A stretch of 64,000 nucleotides of DNA. Source: Isochrysis galbana (lineage: Eukaryota > Haptophyta > Isochrysidales > Isochrysidaceae). Within the stretch, counting starts at the first letter, position 1, and the number at the start of each line of letters is the position of its first letter. The stretch covers positions 2,115,344 through 2,179,343 of the forward strand of contig CM030933.1 of the NCBI GenBank assembly GCA_018136815.1. The letters run 5' to 3'. Below the pieces are notes generated by a model that made no database searches, was not told where the DNA came from, and worked only from the letters and a program-made list of their open reading frames with translations. The position numbers and the translations under genes were made by a program. Below are positions 11,101 through 19,927 of the stretch, in pieces.

Positions 11101-11171
11101 GGGATACTCCTCTTCCTCCCGTTCTCGATGCGCCGTCTTCGCGCACTCGATCCAGGCTCCATCCTCGTTGA
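4923..11171 (+). CDS. pol: Pol polyprotein: protease, RT, RNase H, integrase, chromodomain
   Basis: An open frame of 2082 codons, +1 relative to gag and without its own ATG in the overlap, so a +1 ribosomal frameshift is inferred. Protease: ADTGAG at about residue 627, flap-side motif LLLGNDF near 700. Reverse transcriptase: CVDYRDTN, LPFG and YLDD (1157-1160). RNase H: catalytic Asp near 1323 (KTDGAS), then DADGLSRL. Integrase: H-H-C-C zinc region, then Asp 1696, Asp 1762 and Glu 1798, the last two spaced D-35-E. After a GPY-type segment (SGPYRVVEA) there is a chromodomain (EYIVEKLLD to LVKWRGYS), which in chromoviruses steers integration towards marked chromatin. About 560 residues between the overlap and the protease match nothing I recognise, which is long for this family. 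Confidence 0.95.
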   Translation: MPSALSDLTLLLALQPAKPGNMARETVLTTPSSVSHIFAFCVRLAAESVDRTSTFISFFARWSGLSLSRGPAGSPSFKPWRRTSRAVGPNATTALESAARVFLAMASADAPFVAVENPRMHAEASALVGGLRPRQFVQPWQHGTGHQKATGLYLTASLPPLQPSKIVEGRLSAMADLSPSPHRGALRSRTYVGIAGAMAAQWMPVLRRYARKAKASRSLDFTVDWAISQAAASLRERPSLCSTGFELAEPRTALARFMEGRGEAASSSHLTPPSGSLVSDSVVVIPDVGPVADASRLLHQEDSETNVSQDGTVAEVDCFTPWEWPMKDRSTTPGPPNTVKKRRSKWQVFDRDVISGVHRWRDVTPSIAQEIAEQAAAAEPSEPSILSRLGSQGINALSPSASFTAGDEGVAEPTGSVVAERPLENGDVGLDSGEDDTPETPEHRSMQALETKPSDAAEGEGTPRALYCDGATARGLSAAGFSELSKLPKTDLQKSLEKEWSRQMDQPRHPTDRRGLGYDGVPNPSSSAKASPYSSIPFVPQTVAAAIERVPHVDESSPSRPASNPTTPSPGAGTSLPVESIADTPPPLYPRHCLYVRDLVVCRADGDRAAQGFVLPDVALTVNSTLADTGAGPSVITTALLDRLPEDACVERVSDATVPNLHGPDGLPLITRGRASLVFSLSGRLFRHSFAVIEGNPMLLLGNDFLAAHSATISLDAASSEGSLRLRPASGDAEDSSRVLSECVVRVSTAPPPVADSGFVGAISMSPGQPLTVDFLERSTGTRETPGGSEGEAAADARQPLYTPLFESADEFAAKAPASTSSEYLLYTEQAVTIPAFHRATIWVRVPLALRDHSDCAMLVDRLPNREALDSSPLVMPTVVTPTDDHRIAVTIVHTGVNALTLPSLHPIASLQVRFKLHRGWTPTGSEGDGDPVTALSEEQRALLDSATIDPDRLLSDDQREEVRQLLARRIKAFALHPGAPNHTHVLEVELPLNPGAVPHRHAPSRVGRAGELIIEEEVAKMEAAGIIRKSNSAWASRVVLVSKKDGSVRFCVDYRDTNAKLRVEDSPLPLIVEAIDRLASGQGPLSSLFLCTLDLASGFWGIPIKESHKHITAFTTHRGKYEFNFLPFGIQSGPSYMCRLMDIVLGALAWEICMPYLDDVGIWSTGVGPSEEARAQASFEQMLHRLDLVLERLEWAGLTCKMSKCVFFATSTEYLGHVVSREGLKMDPKKVAAVADIDPSSINSLEAVRSFLGLCSYYRRFIRQFAAKAAPLTALTRKGCDVAKESQSEECRRAIQELKTAITSEPVLTPPRDDRPFIVKTDGASKLGIAGILSQLGDDNRERVVGYYARSLTSAERHWTVTEIELLAALESIRNWRPYLWGRRFKLVVDHSALRWLHTMKDQVAGGPASRLTRWALKLAEYRFDVEHKPGAVHQDADGLSRLASLEPEHEDEPLAGPASLAVREPGSESLAEHERSHPVAAITRSVATARGLQALDRSRRRASDSGPAIQSSYLAPGTPTSAEMKAALAEDPFVEPLLGSGETANHEPSGQGSPPPAAASGPVADDDSCSSPVAPAPVSAQQSKMFRRFVVHDGLVYYRTVPDSTDPDSLVLYVPPSLRSRYLFAYHDRSGHLGVSRMSGLLRTRVYWPGMSSDVASYVRECHECTLAKPLPRALASPSGLSVGTYPFDVVYCDVLALAPTHNFVPGVSGYDKLVVFIDSLTRWIEAEPSNGDPSSEVALDMFIRLIVTRYGVPRQLRTDAGSNLCSVLVSRILELTGTDLSSTEPYRHEGVGFVERAQQTLIRLMRASNEGGSHWVDHLPFLLLSLRASSGRVTSRSPASLIFGRELRLPAQLSDPKSVSPTALEAASADVRSYASRLNASLRLSWSSALEATLAAQAESARDATIKSQRPARFEPGDRVCMRLPGHANKLQFIYSGPYRVVEALSDTRYRLRDLENRLVKEEVHISNLRPYHTFVDEEPLADDEYIVEKLLDRRSHGDSTEYLVKWRGYSLREATWEPRSELLRRCSDLLDDYDRSVEETCPEDVESPEATSSSARDTPLPPVLDAPSSRTRSRLHPR

Positions 11172-11558
11172 TCCCATGTCTTGGGTAAGGGACCCGTCCC
11201 TCTAGGCTAGCCCCACGCCTCGGCTAGGGCTCCGAGTTCAAGTTTCCGTCCGAGCGAATCATGGAGGTGCTGAACGCGTGCTGCCTGCGCTCTACACCCG
11301 GCGCAACACCCGAGCAAAGCTCCTGTAAAAGGGAGAAGTGGGTGGGGCAGTGCGTACGAAAGAGGCCGCCGCGTTAAGCCGCCGATTTCGTGCTCGCTTT
11401 GGATCCAAAGGGTGTTCTTGTCTCCACGTTTCGCTCGCTATGTTCCGTTGCTTCTTGTTCCGATTCTGACCTCTGGTCAGCTCAGGTTCCAGGTTCCAGG
11501 TCTCTGTTTCCAGGTTCACCGCTCGACATCGGGAGACGTCTCGATCTTAGTCGGGGGG
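11172..11558 (+). other. Retrotransposon 3' untranslated region and polypurine tract
   Basis: Non-coding stretch between the pol stop and the 3' LTR. It ends in a G-run (GTCGGGGGG) directly before the LTR, the likely plus-strand primer tract. The block from about 11,290 to 11,558 has a diverged relative at 26,505-26,723, which helps identify the second, truncated element. Confidence 0.75.
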
Positions 11559-12883
11559 TGTCGCATTCATCCTAGATGATGCGATTTCTAGGCTCTTATT
11601 TCCAGGTCCTTCGTCGTGCGGCCACACGGCGAAGCTCAGGTACATCTAGGTTGGTAGGGTTCGTCCCTAGCGATCTAGAATTCGAGTTCTTGTTTCGTTC
11701 CTTCTAGCCTGTCTGTCAGGTCTAGATTCCGGGTTTCCTCCTTTCGGGTAATCTTGACCCAAAGGAGCCAGTTCGCCTGTCACTCGCTGCGCGCTTGTCT
11801 CAGGCTCTCGAGTTACCTTGTGAAGGCTTGTTTAGCTTCTTGCAAGGCTTGTCGTTTCTTGTTGGGTTCCGGTTCTTTCTTGGGACCTGCTCACTTTCGT
11901 TGTCGTCCAGGCCTGTTCTTCGTAGGTTCTGCTTGGCCTGGTTAGGGTTTCGTTGCCTTCCCGCGTTCGGCGTTTGGCGTTGGCGTTCGGAAATTTCCTC
12001 TCACATTCCCTAGGTCCGCTACCCTTGGCTTGTAGGTCCTTGCTTCTTTCTTCTCGGTCAAGGTGTTTGGCGAGCAAGTCGGTTGCTCTATCCGCTCGAG
12101 ATTTGAGGTTTAATTTGCCATCTCCCCTTGGAGACCGGTGTAGGTTCGCTTCCTAGGTGAGGGAATCTTTCCCCTTGATGCAAGCTACATGCAAGCCTTG
12201 GCCCCTTTGGTGTTTCTTCCCCTTGGTTGCTACTCAGGGTTGTTCGTTAGAAGCGTCTAGAAGGTTCACGCTCAACGGCAAGATTTATTCGGTCGTGAAG
12301 ACATCTCGTTGCGATCTGTATCCAAAGTGATCGCCGTGGTCGCGCGACAGGACGCTCCCCTTCGGACTCTCCGCTACGTGGGAAGTTACAACGGAGACAC
12401 GCTCCGGCCGTCGCTGCGGAGTCTCTCTCTCTCTCTCGCTCTCTCTCTCCGTCTCTCGCGACGTGTTTGAGTTATCGGTGATTTGGGGTCGCGGTTGCTT
12501 GATAATTTGCTTTGTTTGGGTGAATGATTCCGGTGTGTTCGTGAGTCGGTGTATCCTGTTGTTCTCAGGCTCTTTGTCCGTCGTTGTTCGCTGCGTCGCT
12601 GCACTCTAGCAGCCTAGGCTCCCTCCCTGAGGGAAGAGTTCTTTGTAGGTCTAACAATCTCTTAAAACCCAACACACTAGGGCCGCTAGGAGCGCCTCGC
12701 CGCCCCACAGTCCTTCGTTCGCCGTTCGTTCCCTGTCCATACACCCGAATGGGGTTGCCCGACCCAGTCCAGAATTTCATTCACCCGACTCCCGGTGGGG
12801 AGGAGGGACAAAGCGCCGCGCTAGCCGCCGGTGCCGCTCGCGACGGAGTGGCCCAGAGCCCTCCGGCTCCGCTCGACTCGACA
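11559..12883 (+). repeat. 3' LTR
   Basis: 1325 bp, matching the 5' LTR except for 8 clustered differences. It ends CGACTCGACA and is followed by GTTCC. It re-creates the first 45 codons of gag, which then run into the inverted protease fragment, giving a meaningless 135-codon open frame. Confidence 0.95.
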
Positions 12884-13079
12884 GTTCCCTTCGATGACCG
12901 CGAACAAATGACGAAAGAGGCGACCGGACAAGGAGAAGACGAGGCTAGCCCGGCCCCTAGTGATGAGAGGAAGGCCGTCCGGCCCATGTAGGTTGGGGAC
13001 GGTAGCGTCCGATACGCTTTCGACGCAAGCGTCTTCAGGTAGTCGATCGAGAAGAGCAGTGGTGATTACTGACGGGCCC
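12884..13079 (-). pseudogene. Inverted Ty3 protease fragment, right half
   Basis: The minus strand encodes the first half of a retropepsin (GPSVITTALLD to FAVIEGN), near-identical to 6815-7010 of the full element. At least two residues differ (Ser for Arg after ACVE, Leu for Ser after FRH). It includes the right GTTCC duplication at its 12,884 end. Homology stops abruptly at 13,079 and the following sequence is unrelated, so the old fragment was already truncated at both ends. Confidence 0.9.
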
Positions 13080-13146
13080 AGGCAGGCAAGTGGGGGGGGG
13101 GCAGTGAATTTGCCTGTTGGGATGAGACCACGCCTGAAGGCCGAGG

Positions 13147-13480
13147 CTAGGCTTGTGGTGAAGCCACGCGTGCAAGCAGGTCGCCGCAATCGCAGGGCAC
13201 ACCTGAACCCAACCTTTCAGCGAGGCGATCACAGAGGCGTACGATGGCAACGAGGCGCCCTGCATGGAGTCGTCGCGCATCACCATGGGCAAGATGCCGT
13301 TCTCCTCTCTCCTCGTTCGTCCACACCCACTTCTGGGTGTGTCCGTTTTTCGCCGCCGTGCTGCCGTCCTTGAACGTCTTGAACGCCTCGTCGCCTGCCT
13401 CCAGCACTTGCCAAGTGCACTTGCTTCAGCAGCGCAACTTTGCGCTCGACTGTCCAGTCGAAGCGGCTGTTGCGCGCTTC
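13147..13480 (-). pseudogene. Broken SANT/Myb-like DNA-binding relic
   Basis: Two overlapping minus-strand frames read as one protein if a frameshift near 13,390-13,400 is allowed. The first part has FDWTVERKVALLKQVH; the second continues VLEAGDEAFKTFKDG. A Trp followed by a charged helix and a 'LL..V' helix resembles SANT/Myb-like domains often carried by protist transposons. No complete domain or start can be defined, so the assignment is tentative. Its 3' end adjoins the old protease fragment, so both may be parts of one degraded insertion. Confidence 0.4.
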
Positions 13481-14391
13481 TCTCTCCTGCGGAACGTGGC
13501 GAGTGAGGGGGCGTTGTGCGCGCGCTGCTGGGGCCCCATCATCCCCACCCCGCCACCCTTGCGACGCTCGGCCGGCGCCTTGGCTCGCGGTTGGCATGTG
13601 CCGCCGGGCTGCCCTCACCGGCCTCGGCGCCATCGCTCTCTCGCTCTCCTCTCTCCTCTCTTCCACCGGCAGACAGTTGGAAGAGGCGCGCACTGGGCCT
13701 CTTCCAACTCTCCGGTTTAAGGAAGGATTGAGGATCGTGACTTCTTTGAACGAGCTCTTCGAACCTTCTTCCAACGTTGTTTCAACCCCGCAAAAACCCC
13801 CGGCTAGCTGACGATGAATTCAGGTGTCCTACGACGCTATAAGTTCTAACGAGTGGACTGTTGGACCACCCTGCAGGCGCGTGTTCCTCCGAGACCTGTA
13901 CCCCCGCCGCTTCCTTCGGCCGATGGCTGTTTGAATTCTTCCTTTCGGGTCGACGAGGGTCTCTCTTCCACAAAAACTCACTGCTCACCAGATCACACCC
14001 CGCCCCGTCCCTGCGAGGGTACTCGTACCCAACTTCAATCGTCATTTTGAGATCTAGACTAGCTATTTCATAGGGTATCCCGCTGTTGTGCCCTCCAGGG
14101 CAAGACGAAGATCGAGAATAAAGAGTGTAGAGAGCAAAGGAAGTGGGGTCGTGACGCCTGGGTACTTTGGTCCGAGGTGAGAAGAAAGTAAACTGAGGAC
14201 CAAGAGAGAGAGGGACAAGAGAGAGGAGAGAGAAGCGGCCCACCGTGGTGACCCCGGCGCGCCGCTCTCTCGCCTCTCTCCGCCCACTCCTCTCCGCGGA
14301 GCTCCTTTCCTCTCTCTCTCCACGCCCGTCTCGTCGACGAGCCCGGGGGCCTGCCATCCGACGTTCGATCGCAGTCCTCTCTCCTCCTGCG
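13481..14391. other. Intergenic, no gene recognised
   Basis: GC-rich DNA with overlapping Arg/Pro/Ser-rich open frames on both strands and no family resemblance. A GAGA-rich stretch lies at 14,190-14,235, just upstream of the next gene, and may belong to its promoter or 5' leader. Confidence 0.5.
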
Positions 14392-15470
14392 ATGTCGGCC
14401 TACTCAGTGCCAAAGACTGCCACCTCGTTTGACTTTGTTGAGTGCATGGGCGGGCGGGACCGGTACATCGAGAGGATGCTCTGCCATCACCGGAAGCTGG
14501 GCAAGATACAGCCCACGATGAAGATGGAAGGTCCCGTCGCTGCCTTCGACGGTGGGAGACGGAGAACACCAAGACCAGCAAACCTAAAATCAGAGGCTTG
14601 GAGGCGTGCACACGGCCCAGAGTTTGCTGAGGTGCGTGAAGCCCAAAGACGCGCGGAAAAGGTGAAGGCCGCGGTGGACAACAAATGGAAGCCCGGGTCA
14701 GCGCCATCCGATGTGGCACGCCGCATATCTCGCAATCGCCGTCTTGCCGCTACTGAGCGTTTCACGAAAGAGGAACACCAGAAGCGGCGCGAGCATATGA
14801 TGCGGCGCATCGCCAGCCAGGATTCTTTGACAGAACGCAAAAAGAATCCCCACGACTGGCGCATCAACCCACCTCTTCGCATGAGAAAAGCGAGATCAAT
14901 GGCCCCAGATGAGCTCTGGAAGGAGGAAGCGGAGAGGCGCGCTTTCCGTCTCTCACCTCGTCCTGCAAGTGCACGGCCAAGGCGCCTTGCCCCGGAAGCT
15001 CAGTCCTCTGCGACAACCTACCGCCGCCCGTCGTCGGCAACGCCTTCTTCGCGACCGGCATCTGCCCCACGCGTGGGCGTGCCTCCGCGCCCTGCTTCCG
15101 CCCGCGAAACCCCGCGCTTTTCCCGTGTCGGACGTGCGTCATCGAGTCGGACAAGCGACATCCATGGTGTGCGAGGTGTGGAATTGAATCCACGAGACGA
15201 TTTTCTTGCTCTTCGTGAGACGCTCCTGCAAGAGATCGTGCGCCGTCGCTTGTACAAGGAACATGATCTGCGCCGCTTTTTGCTGCAGGTGTGACATGAT
15301 GGATGCCTAGATAGATACTCACATTGGTCTTTGCACAACAACTGCGCAGTCTCATCTCACGTGAACCATTTGCATGGCCACTCGCGCAGGTTTCGCGGGA
15401 TAATGTGCACCTTGATCAAACCCAGTTGCAGGCTGTGCTATCCGACGTGCGTGCTGCTTTCTTCCTTTAG
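14392..15470 (+). CDS. Basic RPASAR-repeat protein, two exons
   Basis: Exon 1 is 14,392-15,288. A GT-AG intron of 101 nt follows (donor CAG|GTGTGA, acceptor GCGCAG|GTTTCG), and exon 2 is 15,390-15,470. Splicing replaces an immediate stop with a conserved-looking tail (VSRDNVHLDQTQ...) ending at TAG. The protein is about 325 residues. I chose ATG 14,392 (MSAYSVPK) because upstream codons are low-complexity. The N-terminal half is helical and rich in Arg/Lys; residues 190-260 contain repeated RPASA/RPSSA motifs. The C-terminus is a helix with LLQEIVRRRLYKEHDLRRF. Composition recalls flagellar or cytoskeletal accessory proteins, but I do not recognise the family. Confidence 0.75.
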
Positions 15471-16795
15471 AACATACCTGCAGCAGCCTGCAGGTGCTTG
15501 CTCCGCAGGTGCTTGCTCCTGCAAGTGCTCGTTCAGACCAATGGGATCTTCCCTTGCGGACATTTCAATCTACTAGTAGGCTTAGTCGGCCCATGGGGAT
15601 GAACGTGGAGGTCCACGAATCGAATGCAGTCGATCGGGGCTGTGTAAATTGTATGAATCTCAGGAGACAGGCCGAATGTCATGAAGGCAAGGAATGTGTC
15701 GCTTCTACTCGGTGTCGTCAGGCCATGCCGCTGCTTATTTCTTGTATGATGTGAGCTCATGAGGCAGCCCCTTTGGCTTTCACGCTCAATCAATGAGCAC
15801 CAACACCACAACACCGCCCCGCCCCCCTGGTAATATTTGGCGCAGCTTGTTCATACCCGCACCGTCATTTTTGTTCAGTATGGCTCACTGAGATGTGCAC
15901 GCGACACGAGCCACCGCTTTTTTTGTGAGAGCTTGACGACCGCTACCCGATGCGCTTTTGCGGAATGCAGAAAAGCAAATGACAAATACGGCCTAATGTC
16001 TAACGTTAAAATTTTGAAAGAATACGTGCTACGTGTGCGGCGCGAGGCAGTGCGCTCATGCTCATGCTACTCCTTACTACCCACCATCCTGACCTCAACT
16101 AATCTTATGATTGGTCGCCATGGACCATGGAGGGAGGCCTCGCCCCCCCCCCTCACTCTCTCGAGCGCGCCTCCCCTCAATGGGGGGCGCGAGGTCACCA
16201 ACCACCACCCCCTCTGCGCTGCCCCTTGGCATGCAGGGGGGACTCATCCAAACTGCCCAGACTCTCCCAGAGAGTCGGGCACAGATCGCACGCCCTGGCC
16301 CGCGTTGGCCAGCTTGTCGCTCTGACCAACCACTCCTCCCCCTTGGCCCCCCTGATCAGGAGCCCCTAGCCAGCTCCAGTCGACCTATCAGGGGCGGCGC
16401 GAGAGCCAGCGAGGGAGAGGCAGGAGGGGCCAAGGCCATGCCCCAGCCTCGCCTGCTCCGTGAGCTGTGCTCCCAGACCCCCTGCAGGCCACCTGGGGAC
16501 CTGAAGGGTGGTCGCAGCGGGTATTAGGGTAGTACTACTATTTACTAATAAGATTTACTACTACTACTATCTATTATCTACGTATACTTGTGTTTGGCGG
16601 CACTGGCTCTACTCGGTATAGCTCTATTTTCCTCCCGAAACAAATCATGCATACGTTTCAAGCTTGCTTAAAGCTTGGAGCAAGTCTTGGGTCGGTGCGC
16701 CCTGTGCGTTACTACACATTTGCGCATGTGCCACCAGCGGAGCCCACACGGAAAGCTCCAAGTCCAAGTCGGCGAAACAAAGAAAGCGACAAGCA
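15471..16795. other. Intergenic, no gene recognised
   Basis: Positions 15,470-15,540 contain short repeats around GCAGGTGCTTGCTCC. Positions 16,120-16,520 are Pro/Arg-coding GC-rich sequence with C-runs and no family match. Positions 16,530-16,580 are AT-rich (ACT)n-like. Nothing else is supportable. Confidence 0.5.
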
Positions 16796-18705
16796 TCATG
16801 CACGCGCGTAGTGGTTGACACGGTAGAGAAGTGCATGTCCCTTGTCGTTCCCAAAGCTTAAGTAGCCGCTATTCGGCGAAAAAGCTGCACACTGCACGTA
16901 ATGAAGAGGCGTCTTAGAGGTAGGCCAATTGGCAAAAACCCGGCGGCGGTCCACATGCGCGATGCGCAATGAATTCTTGACATACTTTGACGAGAAGGCC
17001 AACATCTCTGAGGTTGAGTTGAAAGCGAGCTGAGTGATAGCCGTGCGTATCTGCAAAAGAGTCAGTCGAGGGGGGAATCGATTTGTCAGAAACGCCGGTT
17101 TGCAGGCGCCTCATGGAGGTGTAGTTAGCACAACAACGTAGATACAATCGTGTCATTTGGTCAGAACTAAGAGCATTTCGCTTATCGCAAGGTGATTCTC
17201 GGAAGCCTCAGAGGCGCGTGCGCAGTGGTAAGGCTGAGCAAGGCACACATTAAGAAACTCTTTGATCGGAGACGGATCGGAGCTGCTTAGGACGCTGGCA
17301 GTTTCATAAAGATTGACAGCGCCCGAATCCGAACCCACAGCCAAGCGATTGCTCGAGGGCGACACTGCCAGCCGTGTGCAACGAACTCCGCCTTGATCGC
17401 GCCAAGTGTGGACGCAGCAGCGGCGGGCCACGTCCCATACCTGAACGGAGCCGGAAGCGCCGGCAGCGAACAGGAGGCCGCCATCGGCAGTGAATGCAGC
17501 AGATTGGCATCCACCATATTTTACTGTTGCTTGAGATGCATGCAAAGTGCCGATGAGCTGCTTGGTCTTTGCTGAAAGCAGCAAAAGTGCTCCGGACTCA
17601 CTGATCATGCACAGGTTCTTCCCGTCGGGTGATGGGAGTAGCTCGCGGAACCCAGCCTCCTCGCGGCCGATGACTCCGGGGAGCATCACGGCACGGCCAG
17701 CATGCATGTCGAACGCAGCCCACTGCCGGCTGCGGCCACATGCGAGAACGTGTGCACCATCAGCACTAAAAACAGCTGATTGCACCGGCAGCCGGGGCAA
17801 ATGCACTGATTGAATGAGAGTATTTCTCTGCCCATCAATGCGAAAGAGTCTGACTGTCTTGTCGAAACCAGACGTCAGGGCAAGCTGTGCGTTCGGGTGC
17901 CAGTCAACGGTTGAGACCGATGACGAACTAATTCCCGCCGCATTGAGGTCGGTGGTCCGCTTCACCGAAAGCTCTTTGGCTGGAAGTGAAGTGGAAGCAC
18001 ACAATATGCTGGATGACCCGTGACGCAACTGTGCCTCCACCTTGCGTTCCAGAGTGGCGTCTGAGTCGTCTGAGTCGTCGGAGTCTAAATCGTCTGGGTC
18101 GACAGCCCTGATAGTGTCCTCATCCCGAGACCGTTGCTTTTTGGACTTGCGTTTCTTTGGCAAGGCTGCCCACGAGGTTGAAGGCTGGGTGGCTTCGAAC
18201 TGAGCGCGTAGGCGAGCCTCATATTCCTCCCCTGCCAGTCGGTGTTCTGTCCTGTCACGCCGCAGCTTCCTCATCCGCGATGCACCAGCCATCACATCGA
18301 CGGTCAGGCCCAGGTCATCGTCGTCCTGCCAAGCTGGCAGCATGGCTGGCGGTGCGCCGTCGTCCACATTGCTCTCAGACTCCTCGTCATCTTGATGGAC
18401 GCGCCCGTCCTCATCCCCCCCCCCTCCTCCGCCTCTGCGCCCTCTTCCTCCTCTGCGCCCTCCTCCTCCTCCCCTCCGTCGCTCTCCAGCAGCTCTCCGG
18501 GTTGGGCAATGGCTCTGACCTCCTCGTCCGATTCTCCCTCGCCCGCGTCCTCGATGTCGAGCTGTGCGGCGTCGCTGAAGAGGAGCTCGGCGAGCGCCTT
18601 CTCGCGCTCAACCAACGATTTCTTTGCCCGCTTGCGCGTCCGCCGCCTCTTCCCCTCGGCGGCGGCCGGCGTGGGCTCAGGCCGCGTGTCAATGACGAAG
18701 TCCAT
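16796..18705 (-). CDS. UTP18: U3 snoRNP protein UTP18, WD40 repeats
   Basis: UTP18 is a component of the small-subunit processome in the nucleolus, needed for 18S rRNA processing. Start ATG is at 18,705. The N-terminus has a basic stretch and VEREKALAELLF, then an acidic region. Next come the conserved LPAWQDDDD and EYEARLRAQFEA segments, then WD40 blades (DWHPNAQLALTSG, VQVWDVARRCC). Exon 1 ends at 17,249 after KEFLN. A 198-nt GT-AG intron (17,051-17,248) joins in phase 0 to the last exon, 16,796-17,050, with FSNW-like VFANWPTSKTPL and SFGNDKG, hallmark C-terminal motifs of UTP18. A 10-G run (on this strand) at 18,415-18,424 breaks the frame in the acidic region; 8 or 11 G would restore it. 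This may be an assembly error or a real lesion. Confidence 0.92.
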
Positions 18706-19138
18706 CGCCCGCCTCGTGCCGAGAGGCGCAAGGGCGTGGCGCGCGGGGGCGGGGGGGGGGGGGGGGGCAGGGGAGGAGGAAGCGTTGTCTTGTAGAAAGG
18801 CTCGCGCCCATAGAAGGGATTTCTTGTCGAGCTGCGCCAGGGGGCGCAGTGTATGATATACTCTCTCTACTCCTACGAGTACTCTACTCTGCTCTTGCCT
18901 TCGAGAAATATGAGAACAAGGGAACGGGAACTACTTCACATTAGAGAGTGAGGACGGCGACCGTCCGTATGAGACTTGGGAGGCATTCGTTTGAACCTCG
19001 TCCTGGAGCACGAGTGAAGCGTTCCTTGTATCCGTCTGCTCTCGTTCCGAGCAAGGGCTTTCCGCAAGTACGCACCAGCAACCTGCCACGGGTGACTCAA
19101 ACTGAGAAATTTGCAGCGCCTCCTCTGCAGCAAGGACG
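18706..19138. promoter_or_regulatory. Divergent promoter between UTP18 and EB1-like gene
   Basis: Start codons of the two genes are 434 bp apart on opposite strands. The interval contains an 18-20-nt G-run near 18,750-18,768 and CT-rich DNA at 18,860-18,900. No TATA box is evident. Shared promoter function is inferred from geometry only. Confidence 0.5.
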
Positions 19139-19927
19139 ATGCCGCCGTCGCGGAAAGATCTCGCTGCATGGGCCACTGAGCTCTCAGGCGAGTCGGTGAC
19201 AGCACAACTAAAGGAGCTATCGACTGGGGTGGTGCTCTGTCGGATTCTCGAGGCGGGGCGCCCGGGCTCGATCGAAACACGTAAGCTCATGACTTCCACC
19301 AGGTCAGAGGCCGATGCAGTCGTCAACCTAAAGCTCTTCATGGCCGGCCTCGAAAAGTTGGATCCGACAGGATCCATGGCTGCCCAGTGCGAAGTGGAGA
19401 ATGTAGCCAAGGGACAACCTCAAGCAACGCTGCGTCTCATGCAGCTGGTGTATTCCTTCTTGAATGCTGGGTCGGACGTCAACACCGACGCCGTGACAGG
19501 TCATGGTGGGGTGCTCGCGCCGGTAGACGGCAATATGAAAGCTGCGTCCCGCCATGGAGCAAGGAAGCAGATGGGAAAGACCACCGCACGAAAGGGAAAG
19601 CGGCCGATCGGCGACGACGCGGACGAGGAAGCGCCTCCTCCAACTCCCAACACTCTGAGTAATACCACAGTCATGATCGACTTTGCTACAACGTTGGATC
19701 CTGCAATCCAGGCACAGCAGGAGGCAGCCAAACGGCGACAGGAGGCTGTGCAAGCATTGATGGAAGAGCGCGACTTTTACCTCAACAAATTGAGGATGAT
19801 CGAAGGTACTGTGATGGAGGCTTCTTCGAGGCAAGAAGGTTGTCCCACTGCTACTCGTGTGTTGAATATACTGCATTGCCATGAAGACGAGTTGGGGGCT
19901 CTGAACCCTGTAATCTATTGCGATTGA
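19139..19927 (+). CDS. EB1/MAPRE-family microtubule plus-end-binding protein
   Basis: A 262-residue protein, close to the 268 of human EB1, in one exon. EB1 proteins bind growing microtubule ends with an N-terminal calponin-homology domain and dimerise through a C-terminal EB-homology coiled coil that recruits partners. Here residues 4-110 match the CH domain (SRKDLAAW, VVLCRILEAGRPGSI, NLKLF). A basic linker spans about 130-165 (KGKRP). The EBH region includes LMEERDFYLNKLRMIE and TATRVLNILHCHEDE, corresponding to EB1's ERDFYFxKLRxIE and IVDILY motifs. It ends with a short tail and lacks the EEY/F terminus of animal EB1. The CH domain is divergent, but the two-domain order makes the family assignment firm. 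Confidence 0.85.
   Translation: MPPSRKDLAAWATELSGESVTAQLKELSTGVVLCRILEAGRPGSIETRKLMTSTRSEADAVVNLKLFMAGLEKLDPTGSMAAQCEVENVAKGQPQATLRLMQLVYSFLNAGSDVNTDAVTGHGGVLAPVDGNMKAASRHGARKQMGKTTARKGKRPIGDDADEEAPPPTPNTLSNTTVMIDFATTLDPAIQAQQEAAKRRQEAVQALMEERDFYLNKLRMIEGTVMEASSRQEGCPTATRVLNILHCHEDELGALNPVIYCD

Larger units (their letters stand above)
1221..12883 (+). mobile_element. Full-length Ty3/gypsy chromovirus LTR retrotransposon
   Basis: The element is 11,663 bp, bounded by two 1325-bp LTRs (TG...CA) and a GTTCC duplication. It carries a gag frame and a pol frame overlapping in +1. Pol order is protease, reverse transcriptase, RNase H, integrase, chromodomain, which defines the chromovirus branch of Ty3/gypsy. 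Both frames are open and the LTRs differ at only 8 sites, so it inserted recently and may be capable of movement. No ordinary tRNA primer-binding site starting TGG follows the 5' LTR. The tract before the 3' LTR has a short G-run, a weak polypurine tract. Confidence 0.95.

Noticed and set aside
12584..12991. 135-codon frame from the 3' LTR into the flank
   Set aside because: It is the duplicated gag start running by chance into the antisense of a protease fragment.
16111..16527. Pro/Arg-rich overlapping plus-strand frames
   Set aside because: No family, start context or codon pattern; GC-rich DNA keeps several frames open at once.
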